Of a stretch of DNA of 59,395 bases, positions 15,490 through 24,193 are shown in pieces (position 1 is the stretch's first letter; each line of letters begins with the position of its first letter). Made by a program: the position numbers and the translations under genes. The notes below the pieces were generated by a model that was not told where the DNA came from, made no database searches, and was given only the letters and a program-made list of their open reading frames with translations. Source of the stretch: Sulfurovum sp. UBA4779 (GTDB taxonomy: Bacteria > Campylobacterota > Campylobacteria > Campylobacterales > Sulfurovaceae); the NCBI GenBank assembly GCA_002403155.1, contig DHHF01000006.1, forward strand, positions 195,075 through 254,469. Reading direction: 5' to 3'.

Positions 15490-17468
15490 CTTATACTTTC
15501 TTGTTTATTTTTTACATAAGTAGAAAAAAGTTTTTGATATTTACTTTCGAAATTTACGTTAGAGAAATTATTTTTACTATATTCAAAAACATTATGAGAC
15601 ATCTTTTTGAACAGATCCTCATCTATTAGATTTTGAATGTCATTGACAAATTGCGAAACTATTTTCTTCTCATCCTTTTCATCAATAAGAAAGCCATTCC
15701 TTCCATTTTTAATATGATGTCCGATACCACCTACATTTGTAGCAATTGGAACTATACCATACGTCATAGCTTCCATAATGACCATTGGGAAACCTTCATA
15801 TTCTGACGTGATAAGAATAATATGAGACTCATTATAATATTGTTTAAGATTTTCTACTTTTCCAACAAAACGACAATAGTCTTCGTATTTTTTTTCAATA
15901 CATTCTTTATTTGGTCCAATGAGCGTAAATTCTACAGGTAACCCCAATTGATGACATTTATATGCAATCCTTCCGATAAGATATACTCTTTTCTCTGGGC
16001 TACATCTTCCAACATAAAGTATATTAAATTTTTGCATATTTTTGTTATTGAGGCTTGTTGGAACACAAACTCCATTTTCAATAATTTCAATTTTTTTTAG
16101 CTCTTGAGGATCTATATTTTCTTGTTTATATAATTTTTTAAAATCTTGATAGACTTGGGGATTAATCACAACTCTTTTGGACAAATACGGCAAATAGGGC
16201 AAAGTATATATTTCTGCTGGATATTTGTATCCAGGACTAAAGGCATGAATAAGATCAATTGCATAATACTTTTCTTTTTTCAAACAAGGTAATAAATCAT
16301 AAAAAAAAGAACAATAACAACCAAATAAAGTAACCCTAGAATCACCATTATTAATAATCGAACCCAGATACCCCAGCATCAAATTTCTGATGATTCTATT
16401 AGTTGACAACCAAGAAGCATCTATCATTTCTAATGCATGCCTCTTAAATTTATTTTTAAAAAGATCATCATTTGATTTATTACAAATAATGACAATGGGT
16501 TTCATCTCTGCTATCGCTTCTAAAATATCCCCATGTACTTTTTCTGCTCCTCCCATATGGTAACGTGGGAAAAAAACAATTATATTGCTTTTTAGTTTTT
16601 TTGGATAAAAAAAATAAAAAAGTTTTCCTAATGTAATAAAAAAACTTTTTGTTAAATCCTTAAAAAAAATCTTCAAAAAAGAAAAAATATCTAATAACAA
16701 ATATTTCAAAACTTTGATGTCAAAAAAATTAAAGGAGAATTTTCTAATTTTTTCTAATACAAAATGAACTTTTGCCAAGATATTTTTTTTATATGAACCA
16801 GCTCTCTCCTTATTGCTCATTTGAGTTACTGAGTTGTCATGAATACGATATTTCAATAAAGGCTCTTTTATTTTATAAAAAGAAATTCCATCCGACATCA
16901 TCCTCAACCAAAGATTATAATCTTCAGAATGTTTGCTCCTGCGATTGTATGAATAGTTTCTGATGATATCAGTCATCATCATTACAGTTGGATTCGCTAG
17001 ACAATTTTTCTTAGGTAACAAAGTATATATCTCTTCTTGACTAATACAATTGATATCATCCTTCCAATTTTCAATCATATTGCCTTCTTGGTTTATCAAT
17101 TGTACCGTTGAAAAAACAACCTGAATCATTGTAAAACTATTAAAAATAGCTATTTGTCTTTCAAATCGTTCTGGTAAACTTATATCATCGGCATCCATAC
17201 GAGCTATATATTTACCTTTGGCATATCTAATTCCCTTATTCATGGTTTCAGATATATCAAGATTAATTTCATTTTTTATGTACCGTATTCGAGGATCATC
17301 ATACGATAAAATAATTTCTTCTGTCCTGTCTGTTGAACCATCATTCAAAATAATAAACTCAAAATCTGTAAAAGTTTGATTTAAGATGCTATCAATGGCG
17401 TCTCTTAAATATTTTTCACCATTATAAACCGGCATTATTACGGATATTAAGGGATTACCCATTGACAT
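15486..17468 (-). CDS. two-domain glycosyltransferase, GT2 fused to GT4
   Basis: The N-terminal part (about residues 5-230) is a GT2 domain with SVIMPVYNGEKYLRDAIDS, ILNDGSTDRTEE and RMDADDISLPERFERQ. After a helical, Lys/Phe-rich linker the C-terminal half (from about residue 300) is a GT4 domain with YHMGGAEKVHGDI, LYVGRCSPEKR and TSEYEGFPMVIMEAM. One polypeptide can thus add two sugars in sequence. I set the start at ATG 17468 (MSMGNPLISV); ATG 17462 is possible, and a longer frame to 17519 overlaps the flippase end. The coding DNA is very AT-rich, especially the linker near 16.6-16.8 kb, suggesting foreign origin. Confidence 0.85.
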   Translation of the reverse strand: MSMGNPLISVIMPVYNGEKYLRDAIDSILNQTFTDFEFIILNDGSTDRTEEIILSYDDPRIRYIKNEINLDISETMNKGIRYAKGKYIARMDADDISLPERFERQIAIFNSFTMIQVVFSTVQLINQEGNMIENWKDDINCISQEEIYTLLPKKNCLANPTVMMMTDIIRNYSYNRRSKHSEDYNLWLRMMSDGISFYKIKEPLLKYRIHDNSVTQMSNKERAGSYKKNILAKVHFVLEKIRKFSFNFFDIKVLKYLLLDIFSFLKIFFKDLTKSFFITLGKLFYFFYPKKLKSNIIVFFPRYHMGGAEKVHGDILEAIAEMKPIVIICNKSNDDLFKNKFKRHALEMIDASWLSTNRIIRNLMLGYLGSIINNGDSRVTLFGCYCSFFYDLLPCLKKEKYYAIDLIHAFSPGYKYPAEIYTLPYLPYLSKRVVINPQVYQDFKKLYKQENIDPQELKKIEIIENGVCVPTSLNNKNMQKFNILYVGRCSPEKRVYLIGRIAYKCHQLGLPVEFTLIGPNKECIEKKYEDYCRFVGKVENLKQYYNESHIILITSEYEGFPMVIMEAMTYGIVPIATNVGGIGHHIKNGRNGFLIDEKDEKKIVSQFVNDIQNLIDEDLFKKMSHNVFEYSKNNFSNVNFESKYQKLFSTYVKNKQESIR

Positions 17469-18819
17469 ATTCTTCATTAATTTTTTGGTAAATATGCTTA
17501 TAAAACCAATAAGGGACAAACCAGGAACTAGTTAATAATCCTGCAAAAAGCGTTCCCAAAGCAACCCCCAATAAACCATAATATTTTAAAAGTATCAAAG
17601 ATAAAACTATATTTAAAAATGCTTCTACCAACGACATATAAGCATTTTTTTTATGTATCCCCATAGCAGCAATAAACATTCCGCTTACATGTACCCATGT
17701 ATGAGAAAATGCGAAAAATATAAATACTCTAAATATTGTTTCATCTAGTGAATATTTTTTACCAATCCAAATATTTAAAATATCTATACCGAAAAAGAAT
17801 AAAAAAGCATATCCAAAGAGAGCTAATAAAAGCGTGTAAAACATGACTTTATTGTGTAATTCTAAAATATTTCGGTAATTTTTTTCACCATAAAGCAGGG
17901 CTATATCTGGAACAATTATATCAACTAGTTTAAACAATATTCTCTGTGACACATCTACTAGTTTATATCCTAATGAATAAATAGCTACGGAACTTAAACC
18001 GATAAATGATGAGATGATTATATTATCCGTATAAAAAACGACAATAACTGAAATACTAATGAGGAAATAGTGAAAACTTGGACGAATCATATCTTTTAAA
18101 ATATGTATATCAAAATGACTTGCTGATATTTCAAAATTGATATGTTTTTTAGCATAATACAAGACAACCAATGAAAATATCATGCTAAAAAGTAAATTGA
18201 CCAATGAAATTGCAACTATCGAATACCCTTTAAATAAAACAAAAAATGTAAAAAATGAAATAAAGATTGATTGGATTATGCTTATATAATTTTTAATATG
18301 CAATAAACCTTTAGAAAATAAAAGAGTACCAAATATGCCAAATAGAAAATTAACCAAAAACACAAAATAAAGAATTGCAAAAGTAATCTGGGCTATATTT
18401 TTTATTTTAACATCAATTAAAAAAAGATTATCTATATTTAAAACGAGTAACAAAAAAATAAAAAATACAAGCAACGATATACATAAAAAAAATACAAGCG
18501 TAGTATTAATATAACGATTATAATACTCTTCCTTCCCCGCTTGGCTAAGTTCTTTCAATAATGTGGTATTAAAACCAAAATTTGAAAGACTAAAATAAGC
18601 AATCACAGAGCTAAGAAGAATCCACAAGCCATAAATTTCACTTCCTAGTTTTAAAAGCATATATGGCATTAAAAGTAATGGTATCACTATTGATATACTC
18701 ATTTGAGCATATGAAGAGAGTAGGTGAAGTATATAGCTATTTTTTTTCACTAAGTTCAACTTGTCTAATTTAATCGGTGATATTTTATCATATTTAAAAT
18801 AAACGACTTCCGCTTTCAC
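17455..18819 (-). CDS. Wzx-type polysaccharide flippase (PST/MVF superfamily)
   Basis: The 454-residue protein is almost entirely hydrophobic, with about 12-14 membrane helices and the flippase opening YAQMSISIVIPLLLMPYMLLKLGSEIYGLW. Family members flip undecaprenyl-linked oligosaccharides to the periplasmic face. Here it is the first gene of the operon ending in pglB, so it probably takes the place of the ABC flippase PglK of C. jejuni. The start codon is uncertain: GTG 18819 has a weak ribosome site, and an in-frame GTG about 70 bases downstream is possible. The DNA is the most AT-rich in the cassette, consistent with transfer. Confidence 0.82.
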   Translation of the reverse strand: MKAEVVYFKYDKISPIKLDKLNLVKKNSYILHLLSSYAQMSISIVIPLLLMPYMLLKLGSEIYGLWILLSSVIAYFSLSNFGFNTTLLKELSQAGKEEYYNRYINTTLVFFLCISLLVFFIFLLLVLNIDNLFLIDVKIKNIAQITFAILYFVFLVNFLFGIFGTLLFSKGLLHIKNYISIIQSIFISFFTFFVLFKGYSIVAISLVNLLFSMIFSLVVLYYAKKHINFEISASHFDIHILKDMIRPSFHYFLISISVIVVFYTDNIIISSFIGLSSVAIYSLGYKLVDVSQRILFKLVDIIVPDIALLYGEKNYRNILELHNKVMFYTLLLALFGYAFLFFFGIDILNIWIGKKYSLDETIFRVFIFFAFSHTWVHVSGMFIAAMGIHKKNAYMSLVEAFLNIVLSLILLKYYGLLGVALGTLFAGLLTSSWFVPYWFYKHIYQKINEEYVNG

Positions 18820-18858
18820 GAAATTTCTTATCTTTGCGGGTCTCTGCCCAAATGCAAT

Positions 18859-19038
18859 CTAAAATGATTTTTTTAAAAAATTCAAAACTTGCTCAGGCCC
18901 CAAGTACCTAGCCACCCATACGCCGACAAAAAGCCCCACAACCATGCGCAAGATCTTTTCGGCAAAAAGCCATGAGGTATTCTTGGCATACTTCATAAAG
19001 CCTTGATGGTTTTTAAGGGATTTGAGCTTTGCTTTCAA
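18859..19038 (-). pseudogene. N-terminal remnant of a second flippase
   Basis: A 59-codon frame on the minus strand encodes about 50 residues typical of the start of a Wzx-type flippase (FMKYAKNTSWLFAEKILRMV, then FVGVWVARYLGPEQ). Right after GPEQ, where the family continues with FG and the next helix, the frame turns into VLNFLKKSF and stops. The break lies near 18888, directly beside the AT-rich cassette. It looks like the ancestral flippase gene cut off when the present cassette was inserted. The start codon is uncertain: TTG 19038 is the first candidate, and no ATG lies upstream in frame. Confidence 0.72.
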
Positions 19039-19172
19039 CGTATCGGTTTGCCTTTGTTTACACTTTTTTATATGTGGAGGTATTATAGCAAACTCTCCTG
19101 CATAAAGCTATGCCCCGTACCGATATCGTTTGCCTCGTTGCCGCTCAAAAGCATATTCATAGGCGATTATGT

Positions 19173-19178
19173 TATAAT
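19173..19178 (+). promoter_or_regulatory. -10 element for the surA-like gene
   Basis: A perfect TATAAT lies 30 bases before ATG 19208, in the gap after the flippase remnant. The rest of 19039-19172 shows no convincing gene. Confidence 0.5.
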
Positions 19179-19207
19179 TTTTCAAATCAATCAAACGGAA
19201 GATACCC

Positions 19208-20026
19208 ATGTATAAACTTTCAGCACTTTTACTTATCGCTTTTATGACATTTGCACATGCAAAAATGGTCGATGCAGTGGCATTGGTCGTCGAAGGGGAG
19301 CCGGTTACGACCGCCGAGATACGCGCGGTGCAGCAGCAGATGAACCTTTCCAAAGAAAAAGCCGTCGACCTTCTCATCCTGGACAGGCTGCAAAAAGCGG
19401 CGATGAAAAACATCGCCGTCACCGATGACGAAGTTGACGCCAAGATAGCCCAGATCGCGGCCCAAAACAACATCTCCGTAGAGCAGATGCAGCAGATCCT
19501 CCAGGAGCGGGGCACGCCGTGGACGCGTTACAGAAGCAGCATCCAAGAGGCGATGAAAAAAGAGAAATTTTTCAAAGAGCATATCGTTACCTCCATCCCC
19601 CAGCCCGGCGACGATGAATTGAAAATTTTTTACAACAACCACAAAAACGAATTCGTGGTGCCCTCTCAGATCAGCATGATCGAGTATTCAAGCGACTCCA
19701 AAGAGGCGATGGGGGACTTTTTGCAGACGCGCAACACGCAAGGCATCCAAAGCCGCACAGTGACCAAAGAGAGCAGCGAGCTCAACCCGATGCTCCTTGC
19801 GATGCTCTCACAGACAAAAAACGGCGCCTTCTCCCGTCCTTTCAATGCCGGAGACAGATATGTGGTCTTTAAGGTACTTTCCAAAAAAGGACAAGCGCCG
19901 ATGCCTTTTGAGAGCGCCAAAAACGCGGTGATCGCAAAATGGAAAGAGCAGCAGCAGGAAAAAGCGATCAGGGATTATTTTGAAAAGATGAAAACCGCTG
20001 CGGATGTGCAGATCATACGACAATAA
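19208..20026 (+). CDS. SurA/PEB4-like periplasmic chaperone
   Basis: This 272-residue protein has a signal peptide (KLSALLLIAFMTFAHA) and a SurA N-terminal domain: MVDAVALVVEGEPVTTAEI, DLLILDRLQKAAM and ISVEQMQQILQERGT. A poorly conserved parvulin-like region follows, then a C-terminal helix (NAVIAKWKEQQQEKAIRDYF). In Campylobacter, PEB4 and Cj1289 of this kind help fold outer-membrane proteins in the periplasm. It lies 8 bases before dcd on the same strand. Whether the parvulin region still has isomerase activity cannot be told from sequence. Confidence 0.85.
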   Translation: MYKLSALLLIAFMTFAHAKMVDAVALVVEGEPVTTAEIRAVQQQMNLSKEKAVDLLILDRLQKAAMKNIAVTDDEVDAKIAQIAAQNNISVEQMQQILQERGTPWTRYRSSIQEAMKKEKFFKEHIVTSIPQPGDDELKIFYNNHKNEFVVPSQISMIEYSSDSKEAMGDFLQTRNTQGIQSRTVTKESSELNPMLLAMLSQTKNGAFSRPFNAGDRYVVFKVLSKKGQAPMPFESAKNAVIAKWKEQQQEKAIRDYFEKMKTAADVQIIRQ

Positions 20027-20034
20027 GGAAAACA

Positions 20035-20601
20035 ATGGGACTAAAATCTGATAAATGGATACGCGAAAAATCACTCAACGAAGAGATGATCACCCCTTTT
20101 TGCGAAGGGCTGATAGGAGAAGGAGTCGTCAGCTACGGGCTGAGCTCGTATGGATACGATATCCGCGTGAGCGATGAATTTAAGATCTTTACCAATATCA
20201 ATGCACAAGTCGTTGATCCCAAAGACTTTCATCAAAACAACGTCGTTGATTTCAAAGGGGATGTCTGCATCGTACCTCCGAACTCTTTTGCATTGGCAAG
20301 GACGATAGAGTATTTTAAAATGCCAAGCGACACGTTGGCCGTCTGCCTGGGCAAAAGCACCTATGCCAGATGCGGCATCATCGTCAACGTCACCCCTTTT
20401 GAACCGGGGTTTGAAGGGCATATCACGATAGAGATCTCCAACACCACCCCCCTTCCTGCAAAAATCTATGCCAACGAAGGGATCGCACAGGTGCTTTTCT
20501 TCCAAGGGGACGAACCGTGCGAAACCACCTACCGCGACAGAAAAGGGAAATACCAAAGCCAAACGGGCATCACACTGCCGCGGATCCTCAAAAAAGACTA
20601 A
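20035..20601 (+). CDS. dcd: dCTP deaminase
   Basis: The 188-residue protein matches dCTP deaminase over its whole length: LSSYGYDIRVSDEFKIF, the active-site strand CLGKSTYARCGIIVNVTPFE and PGFEGHITIEISNTTPLPAKIYANEGIAQVLFF, with the catalytic Glu in the GFEGHITIE segment. It converts dCTP to dUTP for dTMP synthesis. It is probably co-transcribed with the surA-like gene 8 bases upstream and converges with asnB. Confidence 0.93.
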   Translation: MGLKSDKWIREKSLNEEMITPFCEGLIGEGVVSYGLSSYGYDIRVSDEFKIFTNINAQVVDPKDFHQNNVVDFKGDVCIVPPNSFALARTIEYFKMPSDTLAVCLGKSTYARCGIIVNVTPFEPGFEGHITIEISNTTPLPAKIYANEGIAQVLFFQGDEPCETTYRDRKGKYQSQTGITLPRILKKD

Positions 20602-20610
20602 ATCCGTGCC

Positions 20611-20629
20611 GCATGCCAAAGCGGCATGC
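20611..20629. terminator. hairpin between convergent dcd and asnB
   Basis: GCATGCC-AAAGC-GGCATGC forms a 7-base-pair perfect stem in the 38-base gap between two convergent genes. No long T run follows on either strand, so it may be a bidirectional terminator or a 3'-end stabiliser. Confidence 0.5.
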
Positions 20630-20639
20630 TCCTTTGGCG

Positions 20640-22427
20640 TTAAAGATTCTTTTCCATCCATTTGCACAGCATATAAAGCGAAAAAAGATGCTGCTTGAAC
20701 ATGCCTTGCTCTCCCTGTTTGAGTAAAAATTGCAATTTCTCCTCATGAAACAGTTTCCTTTTTTGCTGCACCCTTTGGATGCACTGCAGCTCCCCCGTCT
20801 CTTGAAGCCACTCCATAAAAGGATAGCTGAACCCTTTTTTCTTCCGTTCTATGATCGAAGCGGGAAGATAGGGTTTTGCGATGGTTTTGATCCACCCTTT
20901 TGGCATTTGGCGCAAACGAAGCTGCGGATCGCAGGCAAACACCGCCTTGATGAGCTCTTGATCCAAAAAAGGGCTTCTGGCCTCTACGCTGTGCGCCATG
21001 CTCATACGGTCAAGTTTACGCAGATACACCTCGCCCAGCTGTATCTTGAGATCCAAAAAACTGTACCAGTCCGCCGGCGAAGTGCGTCCGCTTGCTTCAA
21101 ACTCTTCTTGGTACGGCGCAAGGGCTTTTAAAGAGGTGTTATCGCGCACATTCATGCGAAGCAGCCGGTTTTGCTGCAAGTCGGTAAACACTTCTGCACT
21201 GGAGCGAAACAGCGTGCTGCCTTCAAAAATGCGTTTGTACCACTCCCACTCTTTGTTATCCGAATAGTGGGACTTAAAATAGTTGCGAAGCCAGTTTTTG
21301 TATTTGAGCGCTTTGGCCTGTTCCAGGTCCAAATACTCTTGATAGGGTTTGTATCCCAAGAAAAGCTCATCGCTCCCGTCCCCGGTCAATACCACCTTTA
21401 CCCCTGCTGTTTGTATCTTTTTCATCAAATGGTACAGCGGCAGCATCGCAGGGTCTGCAAGGGGCTCATCGAGTATCGCTATGGCCTCATCGATGCTTTG
21501 TAAAAAATCCTCTTTGCCAAAACTTATCTCGCGGTGGACTGAGCCGATATGTGCCGCCACTTGGGCTGCATAGGGCCTTTCGTCATACTGCGCATACCCT
21601 TCATAACCGATGCTGAACGTAGAGACCTTTTGGTGCGAAGAGGCCATCGCCGCGATCAAAGAGGAGTCCAGCCCGCCCGAAAGCAGCGCACCGCACGCAA
21701 GTTCTGAGGGCATCCGAAGCGCCACGGATTCTAAAAGCTTTTTCCTGATCGCCTCGATCGCCGCTGTTTCATCATCCAAAACAACGGGGGAAGCCAGAGG
21801 GGAAAAATATCTTTTTGTCTCAAGGGCAGCGGTTTTGACCTCAATACACACCCTGCTGCCAGCCTCGGCCTGCCTGCTTTCCTTATCAAATGTATGCGGA
21901 GCGATGGGCGACTGGAAAGAGAGATAGTGCAAGATTGCATCCCTGTCAAATCGTAAAGGTTTCAATGAAAAGATCGCTTTAAGCTCACTGGCAAAAATCA
22001 CCCGTTCGTTATCTTGGGCATAGTAAAGCGGTTTTTTGCCGAAAGGATCGCGAAACAGTTTCACCCGCTCTTTTTCTATGATGGCGATGGCAAACATGCC
22101 CCGTAAATGCTCGACAAACGCATCGCCCCACTTTTTATAGGCGCTAAAAGCCACCCGGGTATCATTTTGGCCTGCCATGTCCAGCTGCTGCGCAACTGCT
22201 TGGTAATTGTAAATCTCGCCGTTCATCAAAAAAAATATACCGTCTTCTTCTATGGGCTGGAGGGAAGGGGTATGGATATCGGTGATTGCCAACCGGTGAA
22301 CGCCCAAAAACAGGCGAGGTTTTTGGATGGTTCTGCTCTCGTCTATGCCGCGGTGCGCAAGTGTATCAAATGCCTGCTTTGCTTCGTTTGGATCATATTT
22401 GCCCACTATGCCGAAGATCGCACACAT
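20640..22427 (-). CDS. asnB: asparagine synthetase (glutamine-hydrolysing)
   Basis: The 595-residue protein has the N-terminal glutaminase domain with nucleophile Cys2 (MCAIFGIVG), LAHRGIDES and FLMNGEIYNYQ, then the synthetase domain with the ATP-binding SGGLDSSLIAAMA and EPLADPAMLPLYHL. The length is typical of AsnB. It makes Asn from Asp and Gln. AsnB-type enzymes also occur in surface-glycan clusters as amidotransferases, and this gene is only a few kilobases from the glycan operon, but nothing else points away from Asn synthesis. It converges with dcd. Confidence 0.9.
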   Translation of the reverse strand: MCAIFGIVGKYDPNEAKQAFDTLAHRGIDESRTIQKPRLFLGVHRLAITDIHTPSLQPIEEDGIFFLMNGEIYNYQAVAQQLDMAGQNDTRVAFSAYKKWGDAFVEHLRGMFAIAIIEKERVKLFRDPFGKKPLYYAQDNERVIFASELKAIFSLKPLRFDRDAILHYLSFQSPIAPHTFDKESRQAEAGSRVCIEVKTAALETKRYFSPLASPVVLDDETAAIEAIRKKLLESVALRMPSELACGALLSGGLDSSLIAAMASSHQKVSTFSIGYEGYAQYDERPYAAQVAAHIGSVHREISFGKEDFLQSIDEAIAILDEPLADPAMLPLYHLMKKIQTAGVKVVLTGDGSDELFLGYKPYQEYLDLEQAKALKYKNWLRNYFKSHYSDNKEWEWYKRIFEGSTLFRSSAEVFTDLQQNRLLRMNVRDNTSLKALAPYQEEFEASGRTSPADWYSFLDLKIQLGEVYLRKLDRMSMAHSVEARSPFLDQELIKAVFACDPQLRLRQMPKGWIKTIAKPYLPASIIERKKKGFSYPFMEWLQETGELQCIQRVQQKRKLFHEEKLQFLLKQGEQGMFKQHLFSLYMLCKWMEKNL

Positions 22428-22498
22428 CTATCGTACCTCAGCCTTTTGTACCGTCAACGCTTTCATCAAACCGCGGCTGCTTTGCCCATCAAAAACCA

Positions 22499-24193
22499 TC
22501 AAGATTTCAACGCCTCGGATGCCGGCTGGGCATTGTTGTTTTGTGTGTTGCCGTTATGCATCAAATCGATGAAATTTCTCAACGATTTGGTAAAACTTTT
22601 GCTCAAATGCATATCATTAACGGCAATGGTATTCACCTCTTTGGAGATGCTTCTGTTTTTGATGATGTCTGAGAGCACAGCGATACTGTTTTTATACGAT
22701 TCGGTGATCTTGCGGTATTGCATCTCTATCTCCGTTATCGCTGCTTTATCGCCGTTTTTTGCCGCATGAAAAAGCAAAACCGTCTTGAGTATCTGATAGC
22801 GGAGGTTTTTGTAAAACTGCTGCTCTTCTGCCGTCTGCGTATCGTAAAGAAACTCAAAATCATGCAGCATGTCTTTGATAGACTTTGCAGCGGTAGCAAG
22901 ATAGGTTACTGCTCTGATGATTTTTTGTATCTGTTCTTGATAGGCTTTATCCGTATTTTTTGCAGAAAGCACCATTGCAAAATCAAATATTTCTCCTTCA
23001 AGCAATCGGATATTTTCATAAAGCTTGTCATATCGTATATCGGGACGGTCTTTATAATGCTCCAAAAGCTTTTCTATGGCCATTTGGCCGCTTAGCGCTT
23101 TGGCGGGTGGGATATTGACGGCTAAAAGCGCAAAATCTTCGATCTTGTGCGTCAGATACTCCACCTCTTTTTTAAGCGCAACGACCGCTACATCTGTTAA
23201 TTCCACCGATACGTTATGGATATAGCGCGTCACGTAGTGCTTCTTTTTTTTGAAAAAATACATCAATCCTTTTTCAAGCAATCCGATAAACGGATACCAC
23301 AGCAAAACACCTAAAAAATTAAACAGCGTATGAAATAGTGCGATTTTTACGACCGGATCTTGCGAAATGCCGACAACATCAATGAGCCACACAAGCGGCC
23401 ACAGCAGCATAAGCGCAACCGCCCCTGTCGAGAGGTTGAAAAAGAGATGGGCCAGGGCCGTACGTTTTTTGTCAGATGCCCCTCCGACGGAGCCAAGCAT
23501 TACCGTTACGGTCGTTCCGATATTGGCGCCTATCACAAATGCTGCTGCCATTTCAAAACTCACCATATGCGCAAACAGCATGCTTTGCATGATCACAACG
23601 GAAGCCGCACTTGACTGGATGATCGCAGTGAGCACGATACCTGCGAGCGAAAACAGATACACATTGAGATGGCCATACTGCGTGACGTCAAAAGATTTGG
23701 AAAAAACAGAAGCGCTCTCTTTCATCCCTTCCAGTCCCAAAAAGATCAGTCCAAACCCTACAACCGCACCGAAGATATTGCGCCAACGGCTGGACTCTTC
23801 GGCCATCACCCCTCCAACACCGCCGATGCCTATCATACCGTAAGCGAGCAATTTCACATCAAGCTTAAAGCCCACAAGCGCAATGATCCAGGAGGTAGTT
23901 GTGGATCCGATATTGGACCCGAAAATAATCGCAATCGCATTTTCCAAAGAGATCATTCCCGCGCCGATCAAAGAAAGCGACATCAGCGAGACTATTGAGG
24001 AGCTCTGAAAAAGCGATGTGGCGCCAACGCCTAACAATAAAGAACGCAGATGTGTCTGCGTCGCGCGCTTGACCCATACTCCAAAAGAGCGCCCGACACT
24101 CTCTTTGATGCGAGCCTCAAGATAAAGCATCCCGAAAAGCAAAAGCCCCACGGAAGCAAAAAGGTGAACCAAAAGCGTATAATCAGACATCAA
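22499..24193 (-). CDS. Na/Pi cotransporter family protein with PhoU-like C terminus
   Basis: The N-terminal half has about eight to ten membrane helices with the paired family repeats: SLFQSSSIVSLMSLS with GSNIGSTTTSW, and AIIQSSAASVVIMQS with GANIGTTVT. The QSS motifs line the Na/phosphate path. The C-terminal part (from about residue 345) is helical and PhoU-like. It sits in the inner membrane and may import, or in some bacteria export, phosphate with sodium. It overlaps the upstream MscS gene by 4 bases, indicating coupled translation. Substrate and direction are inferred from the family. Confidence 0.85.
   Translation of the reverse strand: MMSDYTLLVHLFASVGLLLFGMLYLEARIKESVGRSFGVWVKRATQTHLRSLLLGVGATSLFQSSSIVSLMSLSLIGAGMISLENAIAIIFGSNIGSTTTSWIIALVGFKLDVKLLAYGMIGIGGVGGVMAEESSRWRNIFGAVVGFGLIFLGLEGMKESASVFSKSFDVTQYGHLNVYLFSLAGIVLTAIIQSSAASVVIMQSMLFAHMVSFEMAAAFVIGANIGTTVTVMLGSVGGASDKKRTALAHLFFNLSTGAVALMLLWPLVWLIDVVGISQDPVVKIALFHTLFNFLGVLLWYPFIGLLEKGLMYFFKKKKHYVTRYIHNVSVELTDVAVVALKKEVEYLTHKIEDFALLAVNIPPAKALSGQMAIEKLLEHYKDRPDIRYDKLYENIRLLEGEIFDFAMVLSAKNTDKAYQEQIQKIIRAVTYLATAAKSIKDMLHDFEFLYDTQTAEEQQFYKNLRYQILKTVLLFHAAKNGDKAAITEIEMQYRKITESYKNSIAVLSDIIKNRSISKEVNTIAVNDMHLSKSFTKSLRNFIDLMHNGNTQNNNAQPASEALKS

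Noticed and set aside
19083..19166. 27-codon minus-strand frame in the surA promoter region
   Set aside because: It overlaps the TATAAT-containing promoter region, has no convincing ribosome site and no recognised family; possibly further debris of the old cassette but unsupported.
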